From Eudorina sp. 2006-703-Eu-15 (Eukaryota; Chlorophyta; Chlorophyceae; Chlamydomonadales; Volvocaceae): a stretch of 64,000 bases of DNA. Both the position numbers and the translations under genes were made by a program. Where the stretch lies: positions 337,288 to 401,287 of the forward strand of contig BDSI01000116.1 of the NCBI GenBank assembly GCA_003117195.1, in the 5' to 3' direction. Below the pieces are notes generated by a model, which made no database searches, was not told the origin of the DNA, and was given only the letters and a program-made list of their open reading frames with translations. Positions 1 to 10,885 of this stretch are shown one piece after another. The first letter of the stretch is position 1; each line of letters opens with the position of its first letter.

Positions 1-190
1 CAGATTCCACCGCCGCCACATCGACCTCTTGGACGGCTTCCTTCGCGGCCGGTCACTCGACGGCGACCGGGCCGGCGGCGGCGGCGGCACGATTCGGCAG
101 CGGGCGCAGCAGCCCTTCTGGAGTCCGGGACGCCAAAGGTGGAGAGCGGGACGCGCAGCTGATGGTGTCGCTGGAACTGGAGGCGCCCGA

Positions 191-222
<32 letters not shown>

Positions 223-3177
223 GGCCGCCGCCGTCGGCTGGGGCGTGGGTCCAACCGCAGGGAGGCGCCGAGGAGGAAGTCGAGGAGGCGGCGGATGGGG
301 CCGGGGACGGAGGGCTACTCGCGCTGCTGGAGCCGCCGGTGGTGGCGCTGCCGTCTGAGGACCGACCCATGGGTCCGCAGGTGCGGGTACGACTCGAGGG
401 GGGATGCCGGCATTACAGCACAGCGCAGCGCTTTTGCAGACAACGCAGTGTGCGGGTGCGGTGAGGAGGCCATCGCTGTCATTGGTCACTTGCGGGGTCC
501 ACTGTAACAATGGGTAGACCTACCGTAAGGCGTTGTCGTACGGGGGAGGATTTGCAAGCGTGCCCTGTGTGTGTGTGTGTGCTTGCGGCGCTGGCAATGT
601 GTTTGGGCATGACTGGTGTACGGCTGTACGGCACGACAACGGTCGTAAGTGGTAAGCGGTGAAGTGTCTCGTCAATTGACGTACGGCTCGGTCTGCACTC
701 GTTGACCCGTTGACCCGTTTACACTGACAGGCCTTTTTAAAGCTTGAAACCCTCTTGAGCTTGAAACCCTCCTTGACGCCCCGCACCGCGGACTCGAACC
801 TTCCCGCCTCTCATCAGGCTACCTCCGAATGCCGGCTGTACATCTTCCAGAAACTGCCGAAACAGCAGCGACCGCCGCCGCGGCACCGACCCGTGGTTCC
901 GCCGGCTGTACGACTGGTCGTATACCAGTGCGGCCGGGTTGTGATCGACCAGCAGCAGCAGCAGCAGCTGCTGCTGCAGGCGACGGTCCCGCGGGCTGCA
1001 GCACAGGGTCCCGAGCTAACCGAATCGGAGACTGCACCTGCTGCCCTAGGGGCGGCGGCGGCGGTGGCGGCGGCGGTGAGGGAGCCCGCAGCCGCCATTA
1101 TGGCGGAGGCGGAGGCTGCGGAGGTGGATGGCTACCACTGCTGCGGCAGCCTAAGGTACGTCCAGACCGTGGCACGGTAACCCTTGAGGAGGTCCGGACA
1201 TGAAACAAAAGGAGAGATGGATGACAAGGCAACCATGGGGGGTTGGTCGTACGTACGGCGGATCAGGTCGTGTCGGACACGATGTCCGGGAGGTGGGCGG
1301 GCTTCGTGGGGGGTTAAGAACGACCTTCAAAGCGGGAAACAGGGAGTGGAGCGGGTCGGGTCGTGTCGGGGGAGGAAGTCCTGGGTCTTAGAGAACTGCA
1401 CATCGCGGTAGATAGAAGCGTGGAATGAGAGTCGAGGCAACGCGCGCCGCAGCTAATGCGCGAGGCGCGGCTGGCTGTGGTTCCGACGTGCGGTCCAGGG
1501 CCGCGACCCGTGGGGCCTTTACTTGGCCGCCGGGCCGGCGTGTGCCAGGCGCGCGCGGCGCCGCGTGTGCGAGAGGTACGACAAAAGTACGACAACTTGG
1601 AGTCTCTAGGATCACGGGCGGTACGGCGGGGACCAAGCGAAGGGTTTGGTCGAGCGGGGTCCTTCCATGTCGCCGCAGACCGCGCGCCCAACTGAGTCAA
1701 ACCTGAGTCATCCCAACTGCCGATTCGTTACCTCGACGCCGAACCATCCCATTCGTTTCTCGACGCCGCGCCGCAACTCTCAGGCTGGACGTGGGGTTGC
1801 TGGAGGAGGGGCCGGCGTATCTGCTGGCGCTACCGCCGCCGCCGCCGCCCCTGCCCCCGTCGCCGCGGGCAGCCCACTCGCCGCGCACGCCGACGGCGCC
1901 GGACACGGCGTCCCCGTCCAAACCCGTTGAAAACGGCGCCGGTTTCAGCTGCAAGGAAGCTCTTCTGGCGATGCCGCTACTGGTGGTTCCGGAGCCGGTG
2001 GCGGCGGAGCTGACCGAACTGGTCGAGTTGATGGTCGCGGAGATGAGAGGGAGGGGCGCGGCGGTGGCGGCGGCGGCGGTGGCGGCGCGCGATCGAGCTG
2101 ACGGCGGGGCGGCGGCCGACTGGGAGACCTCCACTGACCCACGGGTCGCTCGCGCGATCGTCAGCCGCGACTACCTGGTGCCGCTGCTCTCCGACATAGC
2201 GCTCGTTATGGCAACTGATGGCGGCCACGACGGTGGTCACCGACCCGTGGGTCACGCGGCCACTGAGGCGCCGTATGAAAGCACCGGCGAGGGCCCCGCG
2301 GCCAGGGCCGTAGCGGCTGCAGGCGGCCATAAGCGGCAGGAGCCACCCAAAGCATCTGAAGAGAGCGCGGGCGTGGGCGCCGCCGCTGGCGGTGCCGGTG
2401 GCGGCGGTGGCGGTGGCGGTGGCGGCGGCGGATCCCGCGTTGCACGAATGCACGATGACATCAAGGCCGACATGCTAGAGGAGCTTCGTACGAGTGTTCT
2501 GACGTACCTACGGACCCTCGGCCTACGGGTGAGGAGCCGCATGGCTGGCTTCGACCCATGGGGCTGCACTGACCCATGGGTCGGCGCGGCTCACCGCATG
2601 TCAGGATGCAGCACCGTGTGGCAGGCGGGGCGAGGCGCGATGTGTGTGGCGGTGCCGCGTCACTTGCAAGAGGGGCCAGGAAGCTGGCTCTGCCGTGGTG
2701 GTGTGTTTTACCCGTGCGGCATGTACGGCAGCACGGCATCCCAGGGGAAACGGACTGGGTATGCCTGCCTTGTGGCGTTGTGGCGGCTTTGCCCCGGGCT
2801 CGCCGGCTCTCAAAAGCCACTTTCGGGGGCTACTGTCGGGCTGGATTTGAAATCCATTTACGGCGTACAGGTCCTCCCCACACAGCGGCATGAGCCGCCC
2901 GGGAATGGGCCCCCACCAAACACACACAAGACACAGAAAACCCCCACGCACTGCCGTACCAGCCTGGATCTGCGAAGTCGCCCTCCCAGGGTCATGCTAA
3001 GAGCTGCAAACAACCTCCTCCGCCCGAACCCACCCACCTACCGCTGGGAGCCTTTCTTACTTTCTTCACCCCCTCTCCCCCTCCGGCCGTTGTGGGCCCC
3101 CTCCCCCAACCCCCACCCCGCCGGCCCTCCCCTGCCTGTTGCAGGCGACCGAGGACTACCTGCAGCGCGGGCGCTAG
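1..3177 (+). CDS. Unrecognised low-complexity protein, 3' part (5' end outside window)
   Basis: Four exons join in frame: <1-380, 818-1155, 1784-2528 and 3145-3177 (TAG), with GT-AG introns in phases 0, 2 and 0. The frame is open from the left edge, so the start lies outside the window. The visible protein is rich in Ala, Pro and Gln, with Ala, Gln and Gly runs. Three stretches look like folded sequence: around 1975-2050 (VAAELTELVELMVAEMRG), around 2155-2215 (SRDYLVPLLSDIALVMA) and the C-terminus around 2446-2528 (DIKADMLEELRTSVLTYLRT), which ends ATEDYLQRGR in the last exon. These are amphipathic helices, possibly coiled-coil, but I recognise no domain. Several copies of a short palindrome (ACCCRYGGGT) lie inside its exons. 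I saw no TGTAA signal soon after the stop. The exon model is well supported by phase; the function is unknown. Confidence 0.6.
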
Positions 3178-5237
3178 CGGGTGGGGTGGGGAGGAACGGA
3201 TCGAACTGCCGTATTGTCGTACATGGTTACAGTGAAGGAATGCTGATCCGGGCCGCGTGATGCATCGTAACGGGACTCCCCTGGAGTAGCGTCCTGACCC
3301 GACCCGAGGCGCGCTGGAGGGATTGGTGTGTTTAGAAAAGAGACCCGCCCGTGTGGGGGGGGGGGCCAAGAGTGGTGCGCCGTTGTCGTGGTCCCATGAT
3401 GGATCGAGTCACGTGCCTTTCCATCAACGAATGAAGCGGACTCGTCGACCCGTGGTTTCTTATGTTCCAGCCTCCTGGGCGTCGTACACACCGCGGGGTT
3501 GGATGTCGTACGGGGTATACGGCAAGAATGAGTCATGCCGCTCCAGCCGCCCTCCCCCCTCACACACGCACGTGCCACGCCGGGAGGGCCGCAGGGCCCA
3601 CCTAGGGTCCCCCACCGACCGACCCCTGGGGCTGCGGTCTGGGTCGCGGTGTGAAGAGGCCGGGTCGCGGGGGCGGGAGGGGTAGAGACGGGGTTGAGGG
3701 CCGCCAGCTGGAGCCCAGTTCATTTCAATGCGGCGGGGGGTGCTCCCCGTGGTGTTGGGGTATGTGGGTGATGGGTGATGGGTGATGGGTGTGTGTTTAA
3801 TGAGACATCCGCCCAGAACCCAGAAATGTGTGTGTGTGTTAGAAATGAAACCCGCCCGTGTGTGTGTGTGTGTGTTTGTGTGTGATGGGCGGGCGGCGTA
3901 GTTATGGATATGTATGTGTGATGGGCGGGCGGCGCAGCGTGCGCAGAGGGGCTGGTGGTGTGTCGTCTACGGCGAATGCAGCAGCTCCATGTGTGGCCCC
4001 TTCTCGGGGTCCTCAGAGGCGATGCGTTGGTCCTGGTACGGGGCCGCACCCCGACGTGATTTGAGTTCGGAGTGGCGGGGGTCCGGATCTGGATCTGAGA
4101 GCACGGCAGCTAGGCAGGGACCCCACACGCCACCCGGGTCATTGATGCCCGTTGCGATGTTGGTGTGGGTCTGTGATGGTGGGCGGGGTGGGAGTGCGGG
4201 CGCATGGCCGCGCACATACACGGCTGCGTGTGTGAATGCGCGGTGGTTCGTTGAGTCCGCGGCGGTGGTTCGTTCGCAGTCGCCGTTTGGGATGGGTGCG
4301 GCTGGGACGGTGCAGGAGGCGCTTGTTTGTTTGTTTCTTTGTTTGAACGGGGGAGTGAGTTATTGATGTGGCCCGCTGTGGATCCGACCCGGCGGCCCAA
4401 CGCGGGGTGTGTAGCAGCAAGGTCCCGGGGCGGGAGAAAGGCGCCCGGGGCGGGACCGACAGCGCGGCCCAGCAGCGCGACCCAACACTGCACGTCTCGA
4501 AAGGTCTGCAAAGGTTTGCGGGAGTCGGCTGCCCGACGGTAACATACCGAACGTTGCGGACTACTTCCCACGAATGCGGTTTGGCAGAAGCCCAACGTGT
4601 ATATTTTGGGACGAGCCGTCGTCCCGCGTGTTTGTTCGTACTATCGGTGAGCATAGGACGTCGGGGTAATCGAGTACGGTATCGGAGAAAGCGACGCTAT
4701 AATTTTTTTTCACACCCCCCAGTGACTTCTCGCATCTGTTCGTTCATTTCCTTTTCGGCTGCCTGAGGCGCGTCTGCCGTACGGCACAAAAAACGTACGA
4801 CCAACAGTGAACCTGGGGTCACGGCCGTGTGCCCGCCGTCTGATGCTCTTGTTCGGTGTTGCTGCCGTCTTCTGAATTGTGGGACGGATGTCTCATTCCG
4901 ATACGTTTGCAAGGGCGTTAACATGCCGATCAGTCGCTGGTTGCAGGGCGTTGTGGAGAGCATAGGCCCCATCGAAGGTACTAGAAGCGGTCTATCGCCA
5001 GTACTCCGGTTTGCAGTTCTGAATTGAGCAAATTGTTTGTGCGTCCTTATGCCCAGAGTCGATGCTGGTGTTGCGGTTACGGGTTCGTTAAGACGGGTGT
5101 TGGACAACGCCGAACAACAAAGTAAAACGTTGAATTGTAAACATTTTGTAGTCATCTGAGAGCATTTTCATCGCGGACTTCGCCTCCTCGCGTGTTACTT
5201 TACATCGCACCTCCGAACTTTCTAGCTCTCGGTGAAA
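3178..5237. other. Intergenic spacer with degenerate GT-rich repeats
   Basis: I see no credible gene. The spacer holds GT/TG microsatellite patches, a short GGGTGATG tandem near 3765-3795 and three copies of a dispersed element of the form TGTGTTTAGAAAAGAGACCCGCCC (3327-3355, 3790-3815, 3828-3872). An AT-rich stretch near 4700-4715 and the less GC-rich 4850-5237 probably contain the promoter and 5' leader of the downstream gene. Confidence 0.5.
3790..3875 (+). repeat. GT-rich dispersed repeat, two adjacent copies
   Basis: Two degenerate copies lie side by side. Each has a TG run, then TTTAATGAGACATCCGCCC or TTAGAAATGAAACCCGCCC, then a TG run. Related copies occur at 3327-3355, 18655-18690, 19658-19690 and 19754-19800. 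No terminal inverted repeats are visible. Confidence 0.45.
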
Positions 5238-8200
5238 ATGGCTGACCCAATCGGCGACCTGGAGGCGACAAAAATTGACCTGACGCATCAGGAAATGGAC
5301 CGCCTGGTGACTGAGCTAGAACATATTTGGCAGGCGTTCACAGTGGGGGTGGACGGACCAACGGGCGTGGAATGGCTGCCGGTCGCTGGAATTGGTGAAG
5401 CGCTGCGGGAGGACCTGGGATATGAGGACATGCCGGAGTAAGTATTGGAAGCTTCTAGGAGATGATTATGTCGGCAACAAATTTTATGCCGGTTGTGGTG
5501 CTGTCGGGCAACGGCGGCGGCACGCTTGCCTCACCGCTTTCTGGAGCTGCCCGCTCATACCCGGCCCGCCCCCTGTCCAACCCCCTTCCCGCTCCAAGCG
5601 CTGAGGACATCATACCCCGTCACAAAGAACGCTGCATGCCCTGCCCATGCTTGGCAATCCGCCTGCGCGGCCCGGCGTGGCTCGCCTCCCCTTCAACCCT
5701 CACACGCGCTTCAGCACCTTCCGCCGTCCGACACCGTCGTACGCCATCCGTCCGCCATTCTGCTCGCTCTAACTATACCCCCTCCACCGACTTAACTCAC
5801 CTGTCGCATGTAAAGGCGATCAGCGTTTGATGTGGGTCACGGCGCCACCTTGCGCGCGCATTTTCGTAATTCCAAACCGTTCGCCGACCTCCACCCTGCT
5901 GCCAGGCAAGATGCCGTGCCTCACTGTAGGTTTCTCCTCCCTCTCCAGGGGTTCTCCTCCCTCTCCATCCAGCCTCCCTCCCTCCCTCCCCCGGCCGCCC
6001 GCCTCGTCCTGCTCCTGCCCCTGACCCCGGCCTCTCCGCCCACAGGTTCGAGGACGCCCTCGGAGGCACCTTCAGCGACTTCCTGGACAAGCTGCCCCGC
6101 ATCGTGAAGAAGGAGCAGGAAGGGCGGCTCTACTTCCAGGTTTGTGGGGGGGGGCCGCCGCAGCCGGTGGGGCTGCTCGCGCACCGACCGCGGCGCGGCG
6201 GGCGCAACCGCGCGCGCGCCGGTCGGTGCACCCATCTGGCGGATGTGCTGTGATGGTCCCCGTTGCTCTATCCCCGATGCACCCCGTGATCAGGGCGGAT
6301 GCGGCGATGTGGCGTATGGGGTATGGGGTACGCCGTCGACCCAGCCCCCATCACCTGACAAGGGCACTGGCACACCTTCCCAGTCCCCACCGTCACGGCA
6401 CTGACAGCCGCCGCGGTGCAGGTGCGGAGGGAGCTCTGCCATGGATCTGGATCTGGAATTCTGGATCTGAAATTCTGGATCCATATTCTGCGCTCCAATA
6501 GGGCTCGACTGCTGAGCTCCTCGTCGCCGGCCGCCCGCCACCCACCGGCCCGCCCGCCCGCCTCCAGATCCTTCCTGAGCCGCCCCGGGAGCAGTGGCGG
6601 GCCACCCGCCAGACCCTGACCATCCAGAACCGCAACGACCTGTGGCGGCTGTGCCTCAAGTCGCCGCACGCCCGCGTGGAGATCCCCGAGCTGGAGTTCG
6701 AGATCTCGGCCGATGGTGGGTCCAAGGATGCTCCACCACCCTCCAGAGGGTGCGGGGCCTTCTCTCACCACTTCACCGTCCGTGTTGCATTGCATGAGAA
6801 GGAGGGAAAGAAGGAGGAGCAGGAGGAGGATGGATTTGTGTTTTGCTGCTGCCGCTTCGCAGTGGTGGTGGCCGTGGTGACATGGACTCCCCGAAGTGCC
6901 TTGCGGCATGGGCGGGTGGGTGGGTGCGACCTGCCCTGCCCTGCCCGCGACCGGCGGCGTTTCCTGCTGGTCGTGGAGCCTCCTAGCTGGGGTCACCGCG
7001 TACGCCTGCGCCGCCTGCAGCAGTCGGTCCCCTCCGACCCATCCCTCAGCCGCTTCCGACATGACCGTGCTGGGCCGCCCTCCTGACCCCGTCTCCCCCC
7101 CCCCCAATCCACCCCCCAACCCCACCTGCCCGACCCAGGCAAGAAGCATATCGACTCGATATACAACCACATCGCCCAGGTGATGTTGGAGAGGGGGGCG
7201 GTGATGATGGAGGGGGGCGGTGATGAGGAGCGGTGATGGAGAGGGGGGCGGTGATGGAGAGGGGGGCGGTGATGGAGAGGGGGCGGTGATGGGAGGGGGG
7301 CGGTGATGGAGAGGGGGGCGGTGATGGAGAGGGGGGCGGTGATGGAGAGGGGGCGGTGATGGAGAGGGGGGCGGTGATGGTGGAGGGGGGCGGTGATGAT
7401 GGAGGGGGGCGGTGATGAGGGGCGGTGATGGAGAGGGGGCGGTGATGGAGAGGGGGGCGGTGATGGTGGAGGGGGGCGGTGATGATGGAGGGGGGCGGTG
7501 ATGAGGGGCGGTGATGGAGAGGGGGCGGTGATGGAGAGGGGGCGGTGATGGAGAGGGGGGCGGTGATGATGGAGGGGGCGGTGATGGAGAGGGGGGCGGT
7601 GATGATGAGGGGGGCGGTGATGATGGAGGGGGGCGGTGATGGAGAGGGGGGCGGTGATGGAGAGGGGGGCGGTGACGGACAGGGGGGCGGTGATGGAGAG
7701 GGGGCGGTGATGGAGAGGGGGGCGGTGATGGAGAGGGGGCGGTGATGGAGAGGGGGCGGTGATGGAGAGGGGGGCGGTGATGATGGAGGGGGGCGGTAAT
7801 GGAGAGGGGGGCGGTGATGGAGAGGGGGCCGGTGATGGAGAGGGGGGCGGTGATGGAGAGGGGGGCGGTGATGGAGAGGGGGCCGGTGAGGAAGAGGCGG
7901 GCGGTGATGAAGAGGGGGGCGGTGATGAAGAGGGGGCGGTGATGAGGGGCGGTGATGAGGGGCGGCGATGAGGGGCGGCGATGAGGGGCGGCGATGCTTG
8001 GGACGTGCAGTGTGGCGGGGCCGGCGCTCGGAGGGCATGGGAAGGAGAGGTTGGGCTTTGGGAGGGCGCCGGATGGGCCCCGTGCATTCCCCCGCCCGCC
8101 AGGTGGGGTTCGAAACGAACAACAACGGCCTCCCTCCCTCCCTCTTTCCGGCCTCCAGCCTCCGTCGGGCGGGGTTCTCGCCGACACACACACGATCCAT

Positions 8201-8500
8201 CGAATGCCGTTTCCGTGTACGGTTCTGCCTGGGTGGTTCCCCTCCCTCACCCACCGCACGGCAGCGAAATCCTCATCGTGTACCGCCGGTCCCCCACCCC
8301 AGGCCATCTTCAACCTGGGCAACTACGTCAGCTCCACCCGCGGCTCCATGCCCCCGGACACCGCCGCCCGCATCATGGAGACGGTGGAGCAGCTCAACGT
8401 GCTACTGGACGTGGAGAAGCCCTGGACCTGGATCCTGCACGACCCCTCGGGCACGTCCGTCATAAAGCCCGCGGAGGGGGTCCTGGTGGACGACGTGTAG
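5238..8500 (+). CDS. ZPR1-domain-like conserved protein (226 aa)
   Basis: Exons 5238-5437, 6046-6139, 6568-6715, 7139-7179 and 8303-8500 (TAG) join without frame error to 681 nt. The start MADPIGDLEATKIDL is the first ATG in frame with the chain. The middle and C-terminal half read VEIPELEFEIS, then GKKHIDSIYNHIAQAIFNLG, then ILHDPSGTSVIKP. This order resembles the beta-rich lobe of ZPR1 domains (IPELdLEi, a long helix, then a DDPsGNSyI-like strand). ZPR1 proteins bind eEF1A and help its folding. The cysteine-rich zinc finger that precedes this lobe in true ZPR1 is absent; that position has an acidic and aromatic region (DLGYEDMPEFEDALGGTF). It may therefore be a divergent, zinc-free relative or an analogue. 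Low-complexity expansions are absent, unlike in its neighbours, so the sequence is probably under strong constraint. The family call is by eye. Confidence 0.7.
7180..7995 (+). repeat. Minisatellite, ~18-bp GGTGATGGAGAGGGGGGC unit, in last intron
   Basis: About 45 imperfect copies fill the left two thirds of the last intron of the ZPR1-like gene. The array begins at the splice donor itself (CAG|GTGATG), so each unit carries a donor-like GTGATG. Units vary between GGTGATGGAGAGGGGGC, GGTGATGATGGAGGGGGGC and GGTGATGAGGGGC. The long antisense reading frames rich in HHRPPL and SITAP are products of this repeat and not genes. Confidence 0.9.
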
Positions 8501-8755
8501 CGGCAATGCGGCATGGGCGTGCGGTGTGGGGCGGATGGGGAGGGGCGGCGCGGCGCGGCGGGGACCAGTAGGGCGTGTGACAGGAGGGAGGGCATAGGAG
8601 TCATGGGGCTGAAACTCCTACCTGCCGTAGCTGGGCGTGTGTGCGAGGGACTGCGAGAGGGACTGCGAGAGGAGAGCGACGGAGAGATTTCGGAAGAGGG
8701 CTTGGAAAGAGAGATGGGAGGGTATATTGAAAGAGAGCGTATGATGGGAGAGATA

Positions 8756-8760
8756 TGTAA
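8756..8760 (+). terminator. TGTAA poly(A) signal of the ZPR1-like gene
   Basis: TGTAA lies 255 bases after the TAG of the 5238-8500 gene. TGTAA is the known polyadenylation signal of Chlamydomonas-type nuclear genes. Confidence 0.6.
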
Positions 8761-10885
8761 TGAAGGCGGAGGTGGGGAGGGAGAGTTCTGCGGGCCCGCC
8801 GGTGCGCGCCGGATGGATGGCGACCCAGGGGGTGGGGGTGGGAGTGGGGCGAGCCCTCCGCAGCCCCAAGGTGGGGCATCCCCGTGCGCGGGAGGGCTGC
8901 GGGCGCGGCCTCAGAGGGCTGCAGGTGGATTGATGACCGCCCGGGACAACTAGACAACTGCTGCCTGTTCAGGGACTCCTCCTAGGGTTATCATGCCACA
9001 GTGGGACCTCCCCCCCCCCCAAGCGGGCCGCAGCCATGACAGCCGCAGCCTCCCCCACTACACACGCTGGAAAGGCGAATCCGGGCCACCGTGGCGCACC
9101 GGACCTCCTGCGGGGGTTCCGCTGTCTTGATGGACGCAAGGAATGGATGAGCTTCAGGGGTGAGGGGGGTGGACCTACCTCTGCTGCACCCAGATCTGAT
9201 CCGGTCAGACGCATCATGACACATCATGACACATCACGACACATCATGACACATCACGACACATCATGACACATCATGACACATCATGACACATCACGAC
9301 ACATCATGACACATCACGACGCGCGCCAGTGGCTGCGGTGGGCCCTCGTGAGGGATGCTCGCCGTGACATCAGAAGCTTGACATCGAGAGGAGAGGATCC
9401 GGGGTCAGGGGCAGAGTCAGGGTCAGACCCCGGGGCGTGTCCCTACCCGGGGTTGCGAGGCGGTGCGTGGGCGCGTTGCCCCCTTGCCGATTAGGGGGTG
9501 GGGCGCCTGGTGGCATTACCCGACACGATCCCACCAGTAGGGGTGGGAGGGGAGGTGTGTGTGAGGGTGGGGGGAAAAGGGGGGCCGCGATCAGGGGAGT
9601 TTGGGGCGGGAAGGTAGCTCCGCCATGGAGATCAGGCGAAGCGGGTGGGAAGGGCGATCCGCGAGGTTGGGGTGGGAGTAAGGGCGCCCGGGCGGTGTGC
9701 ACTTGGGATGGAGGGGTGTTGGCCCGGGCAGATGGGCCGTGAAGACGTGGGGGCCCGGGGGTGAGGGGAGCTCTCTGGTGCGCGTTCCTGGCAGGTTGCA
9801 TGGCGCAACGGCGGTACACGGGAAGCCGCCACGGTGCGTCCTCGCTAACTGGCAAGGGGGCTGATGGCTGATGTGCGAGCGCTCGCACCGAGGGTTCGAG
9901 CAGGCGGCGCGGACACCTCGGGGTTGACGTCTAGGGTTCTCAGGAAGTGGGGTTCGGTCTGACATGGCCTTCACTTCCACGACAGTTGGCGGGCAGGCTG
10001 ACAGTGGATGGTCTTCGCGCAGCGAGGAACAGGTCGGAGGAGCAGCCGTGTGAGTGGGCAAGCTGTGATCGGTGGCAAGGCGGAGCACGGCACGTGATGC
10101 ACGGCATCGCCGGCGAAGGTTGCGTCGGCGACTGACCTGCGGCTCTCCTTGCTTCGCTTCGCAAGGTCAGTCGCAACCCCATCATTTCTGCAACGACGTA
10201 GCTTTGACTTCACGGTGGAAGTCGGCGCTCATCATCGGCTATGACTCCACGGTGGAAGTCGACGCTACGACGGAAGTTGATACTACGACCGTTGGCGCGT
10301 CCACGTACAATCACAGGGCTTGACAGTTGGGAAATTCGCCTATTAGCATCCATGTGTGGGACTGGAGACGTACCAGGTTTGGGACATGAGGCGGAGGTAA
10401 GAGAAAATTAGCTATTATAAGTGTCAGCAGCAGTCCTCTTCGTCACAATTCCAAGGCCTGTGCCTGTTGCTTACGGAGAGATGATAACGATTGATATGCG
10501 CCCTCCACATTAGGAACGCACGAGGCAGGGTGGCAGTAGCGGGTGCGGTACGGTCACCACTCACCAGCCGTGTGAGCCCTTTCCTGAACACTTTTCACGA
10601 ACATCAAATCAAATTTTTGAATCTTTTCTGCACAACGCTCATGTTCTCTGTCAGAACATTACGACCTATTGGATACCAATGCGTACGACACATACGGTCG
10701 ATATGACTTCCACTCAACTGCGCCGCTGTGTGCTGACTTTTTGCTGACCATTACTTCTTTTATAACCAGTTCCACATCAATTCATGCATGTCATGCGTCT
10801 TTACGTGTGTCACACTTTGCCGGAGCTGTCTTGGACAATTTCGCCTGACCAAGTTGCCGCATAAATTGATCATTTATAACTCCAG
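8761..10885. other. Intergenic spacer
   Basis: No credible coding exon was seen. It contains a 20-bp minisatellite (9212-9321) and, near 10190-10290, a duplicated CACGGTGGAAGTCG, each copy inside a small GACTTC/GAAGTC inverted repeat. From about 10320 the base composition becomes clearly more AT-rich, with several TATA-like stretches (around 10415, 10757 and 10872). This part is the likely promoter and 5' leader of the kinase gene. Confidence 0.45.
9212..9321 (+). repeat. Minisatellite, ACATCATGACACATCACGAC
   Basis: About five copies of a 20-bp unit that is itself two diverged 10-mers (ACATCATGAC and ACATCACGAC). The array is intergenic. Confidence 0.9.

Noticed and set aside
505..509. TGTAA near the left edge as a poly(A) signal
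   Set aside because: It lies inside an intron of the first gene, whose exon chain continues in phase to 3177.
6268..8322. 684-codon minus-strand frame rich in HHRPPL/SITAP
   Set aside because: It is the reverse reading of the GGTGATGGAGAGGGGGGC minisatellite plus antisense of the ZPR1-like exons. The plus-strand exon chain is in perfect phase.
9212..9321. CRISPR-like array
   Set aside because: It has contiguous 10/20-bp units without unique spacers, in a eukaryotic context.
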